Source of the DNA: Thermaerobacter marianensis
Lineage (GTDB): Bacteria; Bacillota; Sulfobacillia; DVGY01
NCBI GenBank assembly: GCA_020724425.1
Contig: DYGY01000006.1
Location: forward strand, 1-64,000
DNA: 64,000 bases
Direction: 5' to 3'
In this document: piece after piece, positions 35,833-45,640 of the stretch
How positions within the stretch are numbered: the stretch's first letter is position 1
Layout: each line of letters starts with the position of its first letter
Made by a program: the position numbers and the translations under genes
The notes under the pieces: model-generated
Databases searched by the model: none
Told to the model about the DNA's origin: nothing
The model's input: only the letters and a program-made list of their open reading frames with translations

Positions 35833-35850
35833 AAGGGAGGTCGACGTAAC

Positions 35851-36132
35851 ATGGGAAGGTCTCTTAAGAAGGGTCCTTATGTAGAAGAGAGTTTGATGAA
35901 GAAGATTAAGGCAATGAATGAGTCCGGCCAGAAGAGAGTTATCAAGAGTTGGGCTCGCGCATCTACAATTACCCCGGATATGGTCGGCCATACTATAGCT
36001 GTGCATGATGGAAGGAAGCACGTTCCTGTCTATATTACAGAAGATATGGTTGGTCACAAGTTAGGGGAGTTCGCACCGACAAGGTCATTCCGTGGTCATA
36101 GCGGTAGCGAGCGTGGCTCAGGCGCACGTTAG
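35851..36132 (+). CDS. rpsS: 30S ribosomal protein S19
   Basis: Head protein that contacts S13 and the A-site t[22 protein letters not shown] and [16 protein letters not shown] are family signatures. 93 aa. GAAGGGAGG precedes the ATG. In its normal position between rplB and rplV. Confidence 0.98.
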   Translation: MGRSLKKGPYVEESLMKKIKAMNESGQKRVIKSWARASTITPDMVGHTIAVHDGRKHVPVYITEDMVGHKLGEFAPTRSFRGHSGSERGSGAR

Positions 36133-36176
36133 TCCCGTTGACTTTATTATGACCTCGTTATTAAGGAGGGAAGAAG

Positions 36177-36536
36177 ATGGAGGCTACTACCGGTAAGGAA
36201 GCAAAGGCAGTGGCTCGTTATGTACGGATTGCTCCTAGAAAAGCTCGAATTGTCATAGATTTGATCCGTGGTCAGTCAGTAAGGGAAGCAAAGGCAATGC
36301 TAAAGTTTGTACCTAAGAGAGGTACTGAACCGATTACTAAGGTTTTAGATTCAGCTATTGCCAACGCTACTCACAACTATGACATGGATGAAGACTCTTT
36401 GTATGTAGCCGAGGCTTATGTTGATCAAGGTCCCACTATGAAGAGATGGCAGGCAAGGGCCAGGGGTCAGGCATTCCCCATAAAGAAAAGGACGAGCCAC
36501 ATAACTATAGTTGTTCGTGAAAGAGAGGAGGGTTGA
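36177..36536 (+). CDS. rplV: 50S ribosomal protein L22
   Basis: Tunnel protein with the extended beta hairpin that meets L4. [19 protein letters not shown] (about 15-33) and [20 protein letters not shown] (about 86-105) identify it; the latter hairpin looks wild-type. 119 aa. AAGGAGGG precedes ATG 36177. Its stop codon lies two bases before the rpsC start. Confidence 0.97.
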   Translation: MEATTGKEAKAVARYVRIAPRKARIVIDLIRGQSVREAKAMLKFVPKRGTEPITKVLDSAIANATHNYDMDEDSLYVAEAYVDQGPTMKRWQARARGQAFPIKKRTSHITIVVREREEG

Positions 36537-36538
36537 GC

Positions 36539-37198
36539 GTGGGTCAAAAGGTTCACCCTAAGGGTTTGCGAATCGGTATCATTAAGGATTGGGATTCTAA
36601 GTGGTATGCGAATAAGGATTATGCCCAGTTGCTTCATGAGGATATCGCCATTCGTAAGTCATTAAAAAAGAAACTGTACACTGCGGGTGTTTCGAAGATT
36701 GAGATTGAAAGAGCTGCTAACAGAATCAAGATTACCATTCATACTGCAAAGCCTGGTATGGTAATTGGTAAGGGTGGTTCTGGTGTCGAAGCACTACGTA
36801 TGGAGATAGAAAAAGAAACTAAAAAGCAGGTAGTCTTAAATATTTTGGAAGTCAAAAACCCTGAAGTGGATGCTCAGCTGGTAGCTGAAGGAGTAGCTGC
36901 TCAACTAGAGAAGAGAGTATCTTTCCGTAGAGCAATTAAGCAAGCTTCTTCTAGAGCTATGAGGGCTGGTGCTAAGGGATGCAAGATCATGGTATCCGGA
37001 CGCTTAGGTGGAGCAGAAATGGCTAGGACTGAATGGATTGTTGATGGCTCAGTCCCACTTCATACCTTGCGTGCAGACATTGATTATGGTTTTGCAGAAG
37101 CTTTAACTACCTACGGACAGATAGGTGTTAAGGTGTGGATATATAAAGGTGAGGTATTACCTGAAGCTAAAGCAGAGGCAGGCAAAGGAGGCGAGTAG
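36539..37198 (+). CDS. rpsC: 30S ribosomal protein S3
   Basis: mRNA-entry protein of the small subunit with KH domain. [20 protein letters not shown] at the N-terminus, KH motif [15 protein letters not shown], and [17 protein letters not shown]. 219 aa. GTG 36539 is chosen: GAGGAGG lies seven bases upstream and the N-terminus then matches the family; TTG 36533 is too close to it. Two bases separate it from rplV. Confidence 0.97.
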   Translation: MGQKVHPKGLRIGIIKDWDSKWYANKDYAQLLHEDIAIRKSLKKKLYTAGVSKIEIERAANRIKITIHTAKPGMVIGKGGSGVEALRMEIEKETKKQVVLNILEVKNPEVDAQLVAEGVAAQLEKRVSFRRAIKQASSRAMRAGAKGCKIMVSGRLGGAEMARTEWIVDGSVPLHTLRADIDYGFAEALTTYGQIGVKVWIYKGEVLPEAKAEAGKGGE

Positions 37199-37200
37199 CG

Positions 37201-37635
37201 ATGTTAATGCCTAAAAGAGTCAAGTATCGTAGACAACACCGTGGCCGTATGAAAGGTACTGCCGAACGGGGCTCAAAGGTAATTCATGGTGAATATGGCC
37301 TCCAAGCTCTTGAACCAGCATGGATTACTGATAGACAAATTGAAGCAGCACGTGTGGCGTTAACCAGACATATCCGTAGAGGCGGAAAGGTTTGGATTAA
37401 GATATTCCCTGATAAGCCAGTTACACAGAAACCCGCAGAAACTCGTATGGGTAGCGGTAAAGGTTCTCCTGAATACTGGGTTGCAGTTGTTAAACCGGGT
37501 AGAATCCTGTTTGAGTTATCTGGTGTATCAGAAGAGTTAGCGCGTGAGGCCATGCGCTTGGCTGGCCACAAGCTGCCAATAAAGACTAAATTCGTTAAGC
37601 GCGAAGAGTTGGGTGGTGAGGCTGATGAAGGGTAA
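37201..37635 (+). CDS. rplP: 50S ribosomal protein L16
   Basis: Binds 5S/23S rRNA at the A-tRNA elbow. [19 protein letters not shown] and [19 protein letters not shown] (about 78-96) are diagnostic. 144 aa. ATG 37201 is used since homologues begin MLLPKR; AAGGAGG lies nine bases upstream. Its end overlaps the rpmC start by 11 bases. Confidence 0.97.
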   Translation: MLMPKRVKYRRQHRGRMKGTAERGSKVIHGEYGLQALEPAWITDRQIEAARVALTRHIRRGGKVWIKIFPDKPVTQKPAETRMGSGKGSPEYWVAVVKPGRILFELSGVSEELAREAMRLAGHKLPIKTKFVKREELGGEADEG

Positions 37636-37825
37636 AGAGTTAAGGGATCTATCTGAAAAGGAATTAGTGGAAAAGTTGAAGGATCTGAAGGAAGAACTCT
37701 TTAACCTCAGGTTCCAGAGTGCCACAGGGCAGCTGGATAACCCGATGCGCATCAAAGAAATTAAGCGCGACATCGCCAGAGTAAAGACTGCACAAAACGG
37801 ACGGAAATCGGCCAATCAAGCTTGA
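37625..37825 (+). CDS. rpmC: 50S ribosomal protein L29
   Basis: Small two-helix protein at the tunnel exit. [20 protein letters not shown] and [16 protein letters not shown] are typical. 66 aa from ATG 37625, preceded by GGTGAGG; upstream GTG codons lie inside rplP without support. The overlap with rplP implies translational coupling. Confidence 0.96.
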   Translation: MKGKELRDLSEKELVEKLKDLKEELFNLRFQSATGQLDNPMRIKEIKRDIARVKTAQNGRKSANQA

Positions 37826-37839
37826 AGGGAGGGGAAACA

Positions 37840-38103
37840 ATGGAAGGACGCGGATTAAGGAAGACACGAGTAGGGATAGTTGTCAGTGATAAGATGGATA
37901 AGACGATTGTTGTTGCCGTCGAAACCATGGTGCCCCACCCACTTTATGGGCGTCGCATTAGGAAGACAACCAAGTTCAAGGCACATGATGCCGAGAACAA
38001 AGCTAAGATTGGGGATAAGGTAGAGATTCAGGAAACAAGGCCGTTGAGTAAGGATAAGAGATGGCGTTTAGTCGAGATTTTGGAGCAAGCGCCGATTGCG
38101 TAA
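37840..38103 (+). CDS. rpsQ: 30S ribosomal protein S17
   Basis: Primary 16S rRNA binder with an OB fold. [20 protein letters not shown] and [18 protein letters not shown] are signatures. 87 aa from ATG 37840 with GGGAGGGG upstream; the frame extends to TTG 37822 but that lies before the ribosome-binding site. In its normal place between rpmC and rplN. Confidence 0.97.
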   Translation: MEGRGLRKTRVGIVVSDKMDKTIVVAVETMVPHPLYGRRIRKTTKFKAHDAENKAKIGDKVEIQETRPLSKDKRWRLVEILEQAPIA

Positions 38104-38157
38104 TAAGGAAAGAGCTGCCTTGAGGTATAAGAGAACTCGAGGTTAGGAGGTGCGGGT

Positions 38158-38526
38158 ATGATACAGACACAAACACGGTTAAATGTTGCCGATAATACAG
38201 GGGCAAAGAAGCTAATGGTAATTAAGGTCCTTGGCGGCACTCGGAGACGTTACGCTAACGTGGGTGATATTGTGGTGGCTTCTGTTAAAGAAGCTACGCC
38301 CGGTGGCGTGGTAAAGAAGGGTGACGTGGTGAGGGCTGTCATTGTGCGCTCTAACCGTGGTGTTCATCGTAATGATGGATCCCATATCAAATTTGATGAT
38401 AATGCTGCTGTAATCTTACGTGATAAGAAAGAACCGAAAGGTACCCGTATTTTCGGTCCGGTAGCAAGAGAACTCAGGGAGAAAGAGTTCATGAAGATTG
38501 TCTCTTTAGCTCCAGAGGTCCTCTAA
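38158..38526 (+). CDS. rplN: 50S ribosomal protein L14
   Basis: Subunit-bridge protein, 122 aa. [20 protein letters not shown] at the start and [20 protein letters not shown] in the middle identify it; it ends IVSLAPEVL, the usual form. AGGAGGTGCGGGT precedes the ATG. Confidence 0.98.
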   Translation: MIQTQTRLNVADNTGAKKLMVIKVLGGTRRRYANVGDIVVASVKEATPGGVVKKGDVVRAVIVRSNRGVHRNDGSHIKFDDNAAVILRDKKEPKGTRIFGPVARELREKEFMKIVSLAPEVL

Positions 38527-38570
38527 GACAGGATACGGGAATCAGGTAGAGTGTTAAAGGAGGGAGCAGG

Positions 38571-38903
38571 ATGAGCGCCCCTAAGAAGCTACATGTGAAA
38601 ACAGGTGATAGAGTCTTAATTATCGCTGGTAAAGATAAAGGCAAAAAGGGTAAAGTTATTCGTGTTGAAAGAGCGAATAATAGAGTGGTTGTTGAAGGTG
38701 CAGGTATTATCAAGAAGCATCAGCGGCCAACACAAAGAGTGATGCAGGGCGGAATTATCGAGCAAGAAGGCGGAATTCATAGCTCAAATGTGCAGCTAAT
38801 TTGCCCAAAATGCAAGAAACCGACTAGGGTTGGTAGGAAGGTGCTCACAGATGGTACTCATGTACGTGAGTGCAAGAAGTGTGGCGAAGTAATAGATCGT
38901 TAG
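38571..38903 (+). CDS. rplX: 50S ribosomal protein L24
   Basis: Early assembly initiator with a KOW motif: [20 protein letters not shown] (about 9-28). The C-terminal part has [28 protein letters not shown] in pieces, i.e. two CxxC pairs, a zinc-ribbon extension found in many Firmicutes L24. 110 aa. AAGGAGGGAGCAGG precedes ATG 38571. Confidence 0.97.
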   Translation: MSAPKKLHVKTGDRVLIIAGKDKGKKGKVIRVERANNRVVVEGAGIIKKHQRPTQRVMQGGIIEQEGGIHSSNVQLICPKCKKPTRVGRKVLTDGTHVRECKKCGEVIDR

Positions 38904-38934
38904 GAAGTCCTGTAGCAGGAAGGAGGTCGTAGAT

Positions 38935-39474
38935 GTGGCCAGGTTAAAGGAAAAATACCTACAAGAAGTTGTACCCAGTATGAAAGAGACCTTTGCATAT
39001 AAGAGTGTTATGCAAGTACCAAAAGTAGAAAAGGTCGTAGTTAATATGGGTGTAGGTGATGCTAAGGATAATCCAAAGCTGCTAGATTCAGCAGTAGAGG
39101 AATTAGGATTAATCACCGGTCAAAAACCAGTAGTAACTAGAGCTAAAAAGTCTATTGCTGCTTTTAAGTTAAGAGAGGGTATGCCAATTGGTACAAAGGT
39201 TACCCTTCGTGGTGAGCACATGTGGGACTTTCTAGATAAACTATTTAACATTTCGCTCCCACGTGTTCGAGACTTCCAGGGTGTTCCCAGTGATTCGTTT
39301 GATGGAAGGGGCAACTATACTCTGGGTCTTAAAGAACAGTTGGTTTTTCCAGAGATTGATTACGACAAGGTGGAGAAAGTTCGCGGTATGGATGTGGTTA
39401 TTGTAACTACAGCAAAGACTGATCAGGAGGCACATGAACTGCTTAAACTGTTAGGTATGCCATTCCGCAGGTAA
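38935..39474 (+). CDS. rplE: 50S ribosomal protein L5
   Basis: 5S rRNA-binding protein of the central protuberance. [19 protein letters not shown] and [20 protein letters not shown] are typical, and [20 protein letters not shown] follows. 179 aa. GTG 38935 is preceded by AAGGAGGTCG. Normal position before rpsZ. Confidence 0.97.
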   Translation: MARLKEKYLQEVVPSMKETFAYKSVMQVPKVEKVVVNMGVGDAKDNPKLLDSAVEELGLITGQKPVVTRAKKSIAAFKLREGMPIGTKVTLRGEHMWDFLDKLFNISLPRVRDFQGVPSDSFDGRGNYTLGLKEQLVFPEIDYDKVEKVRGMDVVIVTTAKTDQEAHELLKLLGMPFRR

Positions 39475-39502
39475 TACACCACTGATAGAGAGGAGGGCCT
39501 AT

Positions 39503-39688
39503 GTGGCACGTAAAGCCTTAATTGAGAAAGCAAAGCGTGAACCAAAATTTAGTAACAGAGTGAGGTCTCGGTGTGCACGATGCGGCAGGCCACGAGGCTA
39601 CATGAGAAAGTTTGGTTTGTGCCGCATTTGCTTCAGAGAGTTGGCACATAAAGGTGAAATACCAGGAATTAAGAAGGCTAGTTGGTAA
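39503..39688 (+). CDS. rpsZ: 30S ribosomal protein S14, zinc-binding type Z
   Basis: 61-aa short S14 with two CxxC pairs (CARC at 24-27, CRIC at 40-43), the zinc-dependent form. It assembles late into the head. GTG 39503 is preceded by GAGGAGGG. Located between rplE and rpsH as usual in Firmicutes. Confidence 0.98.
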   Translation: MARKALIEKAKREPKFSNRVRSRCARCGRPRGYMRKFGLCRICFRELAHKGEIPGIKKASW

Positions 39689-39736
39689 GCCGCTAGATAG
39701 ATTGACAAAGGCGACATTGGAAGGAGGGACCAGGCA

Positions 39737-40135
39737 ATGGCCATGACGGATCCCATCGCAGATATGCTAACTAGAGTCCGTAATGCAAATATGGTCTATC
39801 ATGAGAGTGTAGACATTCCGGGATCAAACTTAAAACGTGAGATTGCCAGGATATTGAAGGATGAAGGGTATATCTATGATTACAAGTGGATTGAAGATGA
39901 CAAACAGGGTGTAATCAAGATATTTTTGAAATACGGTCAGGACAGAGAGAGAGTTATTACTGGTCTGAAGCGCATTTCAAAGCCTGGTTTAAGGGTTTAT
40001 GCGACTAAAGACAGAATACCCAAAGTCTTAGGTGGTTTAGGAGTAGCTATTTTATCAACTTCAAAGGGTGTTCTCACTGACAAAGAAGCTCGCAGAGAAC
40101 GCGTTGGTGGAGAAGTTCTTTGTTACATTTGGTAA
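39737..40135 (+). CDS. rpsH: 30S ribosomal protein S8
   Basis: Central-domain primary binder; in E. coli it represses the spc operon. [16 protein letters not shown] at the N-terminus and [20 protein letters not shown] near the C-terminus. 132 aa; the ATG at 39743 is an alternative that removes two residues. GGAGGGACC precedes it. Followed by rplF. Confidence 0.97.
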   Translation: MAMTDPIADMLTRVRNANMVYHESVDIPGSNLKREIARILKDEGYIYDYKWIEDDKQGVIKIFLKYGQDRERVITGLKRISKPGLRVYATKDRIPKVLGGLGVAILSTSKGVLTDKEARRERVGGEVLCYIW

Positions 40136-40150
40136 GGAGGTGTGGTGAAA

Positions 40151-40687
40151 ATGTCCAGAATTGGAAAGATGCCAATTCCCATTCCTCAAGGTGTACAGGT
40201 AACCATTGTAGATCAAATGGTTAAGGTTAAGGGCCCCAAAGGGGAGTTGGTTCAAAAGATTCATCAAGATATGAATGTTGCAATCGAGGATAACGTTATT
40301 AACGTTACTCGTCCAAGTGATCACAGAGATCATAGGGCATTACATGGTTTGACCAGATCTTTAATCGCTAACATGGTAACTGGTGTAACCGAAGGGTTTG
40401 AGAAGAAGCTTGAACTCGTTGGTACTGGATATCGCGCAGCAAAGTCTGGTAGCAAACTGGTGTTAACTGTCGGATATTCTCATCCAGTGGAGTTTGAGCC
40501 TCCTGCAGGTATCGAAATTGAGGTGCCTTCTCCAGTAAGCATTGTGATCAAAGGAGCCGATAAGCAGGTTGTTGGTGAATTAGCTGCTAATGTTCGTGCA
40601 GTTAGGCCGCCAGAACCTTATCTTGGCAAGGGAATTCGTTATTCAGGTGAAAAGGTAAGACGTAAAGTAGGTAAGAGTGGTAAATAA
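40151..40687 (+). CDS. rplF: 50S ribosomal protein L6
   Basis: Two-domain protein beside the factor-binding site and sarcin-ricin loop. [14 protein letters not shown], then [20 protein letters not shown], and [21 protein letters not shown] at the end (seen in parts). 178 aa from ATG 40151, the family start; GTG 40142 and 40145 overlap the AAGGAGGTG ribosome-binding site. Confidence 0.96.
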   Translation: MSRIGKMPIPIPQGVQVTIVDQMVKVKGPKGELVQKIHQDMNVAIEDNVINVTRPSDHRDHRALHGLTRSLIANMVTGVTEGFEKKLELVGTGYRAAKSGSKLVLTVGYSHPVEFEPPAGIEIEVPSPVSIVIKGADKQVVGELAANVRAVRPPEPYLGKGIRYSGEKVRRKVGKSGK

Positions 40688-40703
40688 AGTGAGGTGACAC
40701 ACC

Positions 40704-41063
40704 TTGAGTATAAAGGATCTAAAGAGCCCACGTGGTCGCAGACATCGTCGGGTTAGAAAAAAAATTTATGGTACAAGTGAACGCCCAAGGCTTAATGTCT
40801 TCCGTAGTAACAAACATCTACATGCTCAGATTATAGTTGATGAAACAGGACAGACATTGGTAGCTGCGTCTACAATCGATAAAGAACTTGGATTAGAGAA
40901 TGGTGGCAACATCGAAGCAGCTAAGAAGGTTGGAAAGCTAATTGCCGAACGTGCTCTGGAAAAAGGCATTACTGAAGTCACCTTCGATCGAGGTGGATAT
41001 CTCTATCATGGTAGAGTAGCTGCTTTGGCCCAGGCCGCCCGTGAAGCAGGTTTGAAGTTTTAA
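40704..41063 (+). CDS. rplR: 50S ribosomal protein L18
   Basis: 5S rRNA-binding protein of the central protuberance. [20 protein letters not shown] and [20 protein letters not shown] are diagnostic. 119 aa. It begins with TTG 40704; GAGGTG eight bases upstream supports this rare start. Normal place between rplF and rpsE. Confidence 0.96.
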   Translation: MSIKDLKSPRGRRHRRVRKKIYGTSERPRLNVFRSNKHLHAQIIVDETGQTLVAASTIDKELGLENGGNIEAAKKVGKLIAERALEKGITEVTFDRGGYLYHGRVAALAQAAREAGLKF

Positions 41064-41092
41064 GGAGATCTATGCAGGAAGGAGGCGGAGGG

Positions 41093-41602
41093 ATGTTAAC
41101 AAACAGGATCAATCCAGATGAGCTTGAATTGGAAGAGAAAGTCGTTGCCATTAACCGTGTAGCTAAAGTAGTAAAGGGTGGACGCAGGTTCAGTTTTAGT
41201 GCTTTAGTAGTTGTTGGTGATGGAAACGGACATGTTGGAGTAGGAATGGGTAAAGCCCAGGAAATCCCGGATGCCATCAGAAAAGGTATTCAAGAAGCTA
41301 AGAAGAATCTGATTAGGGTTCCTTTACTAGATACAACAATTCCACACGAGGTAACCGGTCACTTTGGTGCTGGTAAGGTATTCATGAAACCAGCTGCACC
41401 TGGTGCAGGTGTTATCGCCGGGGGTCCAGCCAGAGCAGTACTGGAATTAGCTGGTGTTAAAGATATCCTTACTAAGTCTTTAGGCTCAACCAACTCGAAC
41501 AACATGGTTTATGCAACTATTGAGGGTCTAAAGTCTTTGAAGGAAGCTAAGGATGTAGCCAAACTAAGAGGTAAGAGTGTGGAGGATTTGATCTCTGGTT
41601 GA
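41093..41602 (+). CDS. rpsE: 30S ribosomal protein S5
   Basis: Decoding-fidelity protein. N-terminal double-stranded-RNA-binding fold with [20 protein letters not shown], then [18 protein letters not shown] and [20 protein letters not shown]. 169 aa from ATG 41093, seven bases after AAGGAGG. The next gene is rplO after 29 bases; the L30 gene (rpmD) usually found between them is missing. Confidence 0.97.
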   Translation: MLTNRINPDELELEEKVVAINRVAKVVKGGRRFSFSALVVVGDGNGHVGVGMGKAQEIPDAIRKGIQEAKKNLIRVPLLDTTIPHEVTGHFGAGKVFMKPAAPGAGVIAGGPARAVLELAGVKDILTKSLGSTNSNNMVYATIEGLKSLKEAKDVAKLRGKSVEDLISG

Positions 41603-41631
41603 GGTAGCGACTTTGCAGGAGGTGAAGATAG

Positions 41632-42075
41632 ATGGTTAGTCTTGACAAACTCCAGCCGGCTAAGGGTCGTAGACATAAAGTGAAACGTGTAGGGCGTGGT
41701 GAAGGCTCTGGTCTTGGAAAGACCTCAGGTAGAGGTCACAAAGGGCAGAAGGCTCGTTCAGGTGGATCAATCAGACCTGGTTTCGAAGGAGGCCAGATGC
41801 CTTTACAGAGACGCGTTCCTATGAGAGGTTTCAAGAATCCTTTCCGGAAGGAATTTATAGAAGTTAACATTGAGCAGTTGAACAGATTTGCTCCTGGCAC
41901 AGAAGTTACTCCAGAGCTTTTGCTGGAAGAGCGAGTTATCAGCAAAGTAAAGGATGGCGTAAAGATTCTGGCTAGGGGAGAAATTGATAGAGCATTGACC
42001 GTCAAGGCGCATAGGTTTAGTAAACAGGCGGTTTCTAAAATCGAAGCTGCTGGCGGAAAAGCTGAGGTGATCTAG
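41632..42075 (+). CDS. rplO: 50S ribosomal protein L15
   Basis: Late assembly protein of the large subunit. Glycine-rich N-terminus [20 protein letters not shown] and [20 protein letters not shown] are typical. 147 aa. AGGAGGTG precedes ATG 41632. The secY GTG follows its stop codon without a gap. Confidence 0.97.
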   Translation: MVSLDKLQPAKGRRHKVKRVGRGEGSGLGKTSGRGHKGQKARSGGSIRPGFEGGQMPLQRRVPMRGFKNPFRKEFIEVNIEQLNRFAPGTEVTPELLLEERVISKVKDGVKILARGEIDRALTVKAHRFSKQAVSKIEAAGGKAEVI

Positions 42076-43341
42076 GTGTTACAGACTCTAAGAAGGGCTT
42101 TTAAGATAGGTGACTTACGACGCAGAATACTCTTTACTATGGGGATATTTCTGATTTTCCGTATAGGTGCCCATATCCCTGTCCCAGGGGTAGATAAGAC
42201 TCAGATCGCTCAGCTCTTTGAGCAAGGTAGCTTATTTGGGCTCTTAGATATGTTCTCAGGTGGTGCATTGAAGCAGGTATCCCTGTTTGCTCTGGGAATC
42301 ATGCCCTATATTAACGCCTCGATTATTATGAACCTTTTGACAATGGTTGTGCCAAAATTTGAACAATGGGCTAAGGAAGGCGACGAAGGCCGTAAAAAAC
42401 TTACCCAGGCTACCAGATACGGTACTGTTGTCATCGCAGCCATTCAAGCATTAGGTATGGCATACTATATGCAGAACGTGGGGGCTATTAATAATCCTGG
42501 TGCCCTTTCGATCATCACCATCACCATTACTCTAACTGCTGGTACAATCATGTTGATGTGGTTGGGTGAACAGATTACCGAAAAAGGTATCGGTAATGGT
42601 ATATCACTAATTATCTTTGCCAATATTGTGGCTAGATTACCAGAAGAAGCTGGCCGTATCTTCTCCTATTTAGAGGTTGGTCGTATAAACTTCTTTAACG
42701 TTATTCTACTGCTTCTTGTTGGTATTGCAGCAGTAGTTCTGATTATTAAGGTACAGGAAGGTCAAAGAAGGATTCCTGTTCAGTATTCAAAAAGAGTTGT
42801 TGGTCGTAAAGTATACGGTGGACAGAGCACCCATATTCCATTAAAGGTAAATCAGGCTGGTGTTATCCCAGTTATCTTTGCAGCATCGATACTGGCATTC
42901 CCACCAACCATGGCTCAGTTTATTGATAAGCCTTGGACCAGGTCGGTAGCCGCAGCTCTTGATGGTACAACTATCTGGTATATTAGTCTTTACACCTTGT
43001 TCATTATATTCTTCTCATACTTCTATACTGCCATTACTTTCAACCCACAGGATGTCTCTGACAACTTGAAGAAGTATGGTGGCTTTATTCCGGGTATTAG
43101 ACCTGGTAGGACCACAACAGAGTATTTGAACAAAGTAGTTGTACGGTTAACGCTGGCCGGAGCAATTTTCTTAGCCTTTATCGCAGTTATGCCAACATGG
43201 GTTCAGCGAGTAACTGATATCCCCGGCATTTATTTTGGGGGTACTGCCCTGATTATCGTTGTTGGTGTAGCATTAGAAACTATGAAGCAAATTGAGGCCC
43301 AACTACTAATGAGACATTATCAAGGCTTCATTAAGAAATAG
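42076..43341 (+). CDS. secY: Preprotein translocase subunit SecY
   Basis: Ten-helix channel of the Sec translocon, 421 aa. Landmarks: FRIGAHIPVPGVD in the plug region, LGIMPYINASIIMNLL (helix 2), PVQYSKRVVGRKVYGGQSTH in the cytosolic loop, NPQDVSDNLKKYGGFIPGIR and TTEYLNKVVVRLTLAGA in the C5 loop and helix 9. Start GTG 42076 directly abuts rplO. It cooperates with SecE (17638) and SecA elsewhere. Confidence 0.97.
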   Translation: MLQTLRRAFKIGDLRRRILFTMGIFLIFRIGAHIPVPGVDKTQIAQLFEQGSLFGLLDMFSGGALKQVSLFALGIMPYINASIIMNLLTMVVPKFEQWAKEGDEGRKKLTQATRYGTVVIAAIQALGMAYYMQNVGAINNPGALSIITITITLTAGTIMLMWLGEQITEKGIGNGISLIIFANIVARLPEEAGRIFSYLEVGRINFFNVILLLLVGIAAVVLIIKVQEGQRRIPVQYSKRVVGRKVYGGQSTHIPLKVNQAGVIPVIFAASILAFPPTMAQFIDKPWTRSVAAALDGTTIWYISLYTLFIIFFSYFYTAITFNPQDVSDNLKKYGGFIPGIRPGRTTTEYLNKVVVRLTLAGAIFLAFIAVMPTWVQRVTDIPGIYFGGTALIIVVGVALETMKQIEAQLLMRHYQGFIKK

Positions 43342-43354
43342 GGGGCTAAGAAAA

Positions 43355-43999
43355 ATGCAGATAGTCTTTTTAGGTGCACCGGGAGCCGGGAAAGGTACAC
43401 AGGCCAAGAAGATAGCTGATGAATTGTCTATCCCACATATTTCAACAGGTGATATCTTCAGGGAAGCCATTGACAGCGAAACCCCGTTAGGCAAGGAAGC
43501 TAAGAAGTATGTTGAACAGGGTAAACTGGTTCCTGATGAGATAGTCAGTGGAATAGTGAAAGAGAGACTCAGTCAGGATGACTGTGCTTCTGGCTTCATC
43601 TTAGACGGATACCCAAGAACCTTGCCTCAAGGAGAATCTTTACAAGAAACCTTAAAGGAGATCCAAAGAGAGCTATCTGTGGTTCTATACTTGGAGGTTA
43701 ACAGAGATGAGCTGATTCAAAGACTAACAGGTCGGCGCATCTGTCGTAACTGTGGGGAAATCTATCATGTCATGTACTCAGCTTCTAAGGAAGAGGGAAT
43801 ATGTGATAAGTGCGGTGGCGAGCTATATCAGCGCAAAGACGATAGTGCGGAAACAGTAGGGGAACGTTTAGATGTATACTTTACGCAGACTGAACCTTTG
43901 GTAAAGTACTATGAGGAACAGGGTCTTCTAAAAAGAGTTGCAGGAGAACATTCCCCCAAAGAAGTTACTGATAGTATCCTGCAGGCTCTGAAAGGGTAA
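43355..43999 (+). CDS. adk: Adenylate kinase, zinc-lid form
   Basis: Interconverts AMP + ATP and 2 ADP. P-loop GAPGAGKGTQAKKIAD (residues 7-22), STGDIFR AMP site, and GFILDGYPRTLPQ. The lid holds four cysteines (CRNCGE ... CDKCGGE, about 130-153), the zinc-binding Gram-positive type. 214 aa. GGGGGC precedes ATG 43355. Standard neighbour of secY and map. Confidence 0.97.
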   Translation: MQIVFLGAPGAGKGTQAKKIADELSIPHISTGDIFREAIDSETPLGKEAKKYVEQGKLVPDEIVSGIVKERLSQDDCASGFILDGYPRTLPQGESLQETLKEIQRELSVVLYLEVNRDELIQRLTGRRICRNCGEIYHVMYSASKEEGICDKCGGELYQRKDDSAETVGERLDVYFTQTEPLVKYYEEQGLLKRVAGEHSPKEVTDSILQALKG

Positions 44000-44005
44000 A
44001 GCTAG

Positions 44006-44758
44006 ATGATCTTTCTTAAGTCTAAACGGGAATTAGAATATATGAGAGAAGCTAGTCGTATAGTTGCTTCGACACATGCATTGCTTAGGAAGATGATTGA
44101 ACCTGGTATTACTACAAAAGAGTTGAATGATGCTGCAGAAAAGCACATTAGAGAGAATCAGGCAGAGCCATCTTTTCTTGGATATCATGGTTATCCAGCA
44201 TCAATTTGTACTTCGATTGATGAGGAAGTGGTTCATGGTATTCCAGGAAATCGAACTCTAAAAAATGGGGAAATCATCTCTATAGATATTGGTGCTATGT
44301 ATGGTGGTTATCATGGAGATTCAGCCTGGACATGGCCGGTAGGTGAGGTAAGTGAAGAACTCTTACATTTGCTTTTAGTGACAAGAGAGGCCCTTAACCG
44401 GGGTATTGCTCAAGCAGTACCGGGTCATAGATTAACTGACATCTCCTATGCTATACAGAGCTATGTTGAAGATAATGGGTTGGCTGTTGTACGGGATTAT
44501 GTGGGCCATGGTATTGGTCGCAATATGCATGAAGATCCACAAATCCCGAACTTCGGACCTTCAGGTCATGGGCCAATTCTAAAGGAAGGTATGGTTCTTG
44601 CTATTGAACCGATGGTTAATCTGGGAACCTATGATGTATATACAGCTAGTGACGAATGGACAGTGAAGACAAAGGATGGTAGACCATCTGCTCATTTTGA
44701 GCATACTGTTTTAGTTGGCCCAGAAGGACCAGAAATCCTTACTGCTTTAGAATTTTAA
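44006..44758 (+). CDS. map: Methionine aminopeptidase, type I
   Basis: Removes the initiator methionine from nascent proteins. Metal-binding residues sit in [20 protein letters not shown] (two Asp), [17 protein letters not shown] (His), [14 protein letters not shown] (Glu) and the last Glu in HFEHTVLV. 250 aa. It begins six bases after the adk stop. No N-terminal zinc-finger extension. Confidence 0.97.
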   Translation: MIFLKSKRELEYMREASRIVASTHALLRKMIEPGITTKELNDAAEKHIRENQAEPSFLGYHGYPASICTSIDEEVVHGIPGNRTLKNGEIISIDIGAMYGGYHGDSAWTWPVGEVSEELLHLLLVTREALNRGIAQAVPGHRLTDISYAIQSYVEDNGLAVVRDYVGHGIGRNMHEDPQIPNFGPSGHGPILKEGMVLAIEPMVNLGTYDVYTASDEWTVKTKDGRPSAHFEHTVLVGPEGPEILTALEF

Positions 44759-44859
44759 CTATAACGGTATATTTTAGCAAGGTATGGTTAATAATAGAAA
44801 AATGCCTATATCTTGCTTAGTAACCTGGAAAAACGAGATGCTGGGAGGGCGAAAGCTAA

Positions 44860-45165
44860 TTGGACACCCAGAGACTGCGTTTGGGTCAAGTAGTAAGTTC
44901 CCGGGCAGGTAGAGATTCAGGCATTAAATATGTAGTTATTGGGATTATTGATGACAAACACGTTTTAGTGGCTAATGGACATAATCGCCCGGTCAGTAAA
45001 CCGAAGAAGAAAAATGTTAGACATCTACTTATTCATAATGTAGTTGATCAAAGTTTAGAAGCTCAGTTATCAACCAAAGCTCGAATTGACGACAAATCAA
45101 TTTTAAGAGTCATTGAGGAGACTGATAGCTTCGGTAATCTTGAGAGACAAGGGGGCGAGACGTAA
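44860..45165 (+). CDS. KOW-domain RNA-binding protein (L14e-like)
   Basis: 101-aa protein of the KOW / L14e-like family often found between map and infA in Clostridia; its role is not established, but ribosome association is a fair guess. N-terminal LGQVVSSRAGRDSGIKYVVI (about 8-27) is the KOW-type barrel, followed by basic SKPKKKNVRHLLIHN. Start TTG 44860 has GGGAGGG about ten bases upstream. It abuts infA (stop TAA then GTG). Confidence 0.88.
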   Translation: MDTQRLRLGQVVSSRAGRDSGIKYVVIGIIDDKHVLVANGHNRPVSKPKKKNVRHLLIHNVVDQSLEAQLSTKARIDDKSILRVIEETDSFGNLERQGGET

Positions 45166-45387
45166 GTGGCCAAGAAAGACGTTATTGAAGTTCAAGGAAC
45201 TGTAATTGAACCGTTGCCCAATGGAATGTTTCGTGTTGAGTTGGAGAATGGACACAAGGTATTAGCACATGTTTCCGGAAAGATTCGTATGCATTTTATT
45301 CGAATCCTTGCGGGTGATAAAGTTACCATTGAACTTTCACCCTATGATTTGACACGAGGTCGAATTACCTATCGCCACAGGTCATAA
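45166..45387 (+). CDS. infA: Translation initiation factor IF-1
   Basis: OB-fold factor that blocks the A site during initiation. [39 protein letters not shown] and [13 protein letters not shown] are signatures. 73 aa, normal. GTG 45166 follows the KOW gene stop directly; GGGGGCGAG is the ribosome-binding site. Confidence 0.98.
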   Translation: MAKKDVIEVQGTVIEPLPNGMFRVELENGHKVLAHVSGKIRMHFIRILAGDKVTIELSPYDLTRGRITYRHRS

Positions 45388-45420
45388 AGTGATATAATTC
45401 TTTAGATAGATATTTTTATA

Positions 45421-45483
45421 CAGTTAGAATAGCCTGCTCCGCGGCAGCCAATACGGCTAGGTTATCCTGACTGGTCAGTTAGA
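45421..45483 (+). promoter_or_regulatory. Candidate leader structure before rpmJ-rpsM-rpsK-rpsD-rpoA
   Basis: Nested pairs TAGC (45430-45433) with GCTA (45456-45459) and CTGC (45434-45437) with GCAG (45444-45447), then the palindrome CTGACTGGTCAG (45467-45478), all within a direct repeat CAGTTAGA (45421-45428 and 45476-45483). Short helices only; a site for S4 or another ribosomal protein is speculation. Confidence 0.3.
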
Positions 45484-45500
45484 CAAAGGAGTGGAAGGAC

Positions 45501-45614
45501 ATGAAGGTAAGGCCTTCGGTCAAGAAGATCTGCGACAAATGCATGATAATCAAGCGCAAAGGTCGTGTAATGGTTATTTGTGAAAATCCTAAACACAAGC
45601 AGCGTCAAGGTTAA
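45501..45614 (+). CDS. rpmJ: 50S ribosomal protein L36, zinc-binding form
   Basis: 37-aa ribosomal protein: [19 protein letters not shown] at the start, with CDKC at 11-14, then C27 and H32, the zinc-ribbon form. The protein ends HKQRQG. GTGGAAGGAC precedes ATG 45501. Located between infA and rpsM, its standard position. Confidence 0.97.
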   Translation: MKVRPSVKKICDKCMIIKRKGRVMVICENPKHKQRQG

Positions 45615-45640
45615 GGGACGAGACAAGGAGGTGTGCTAAT

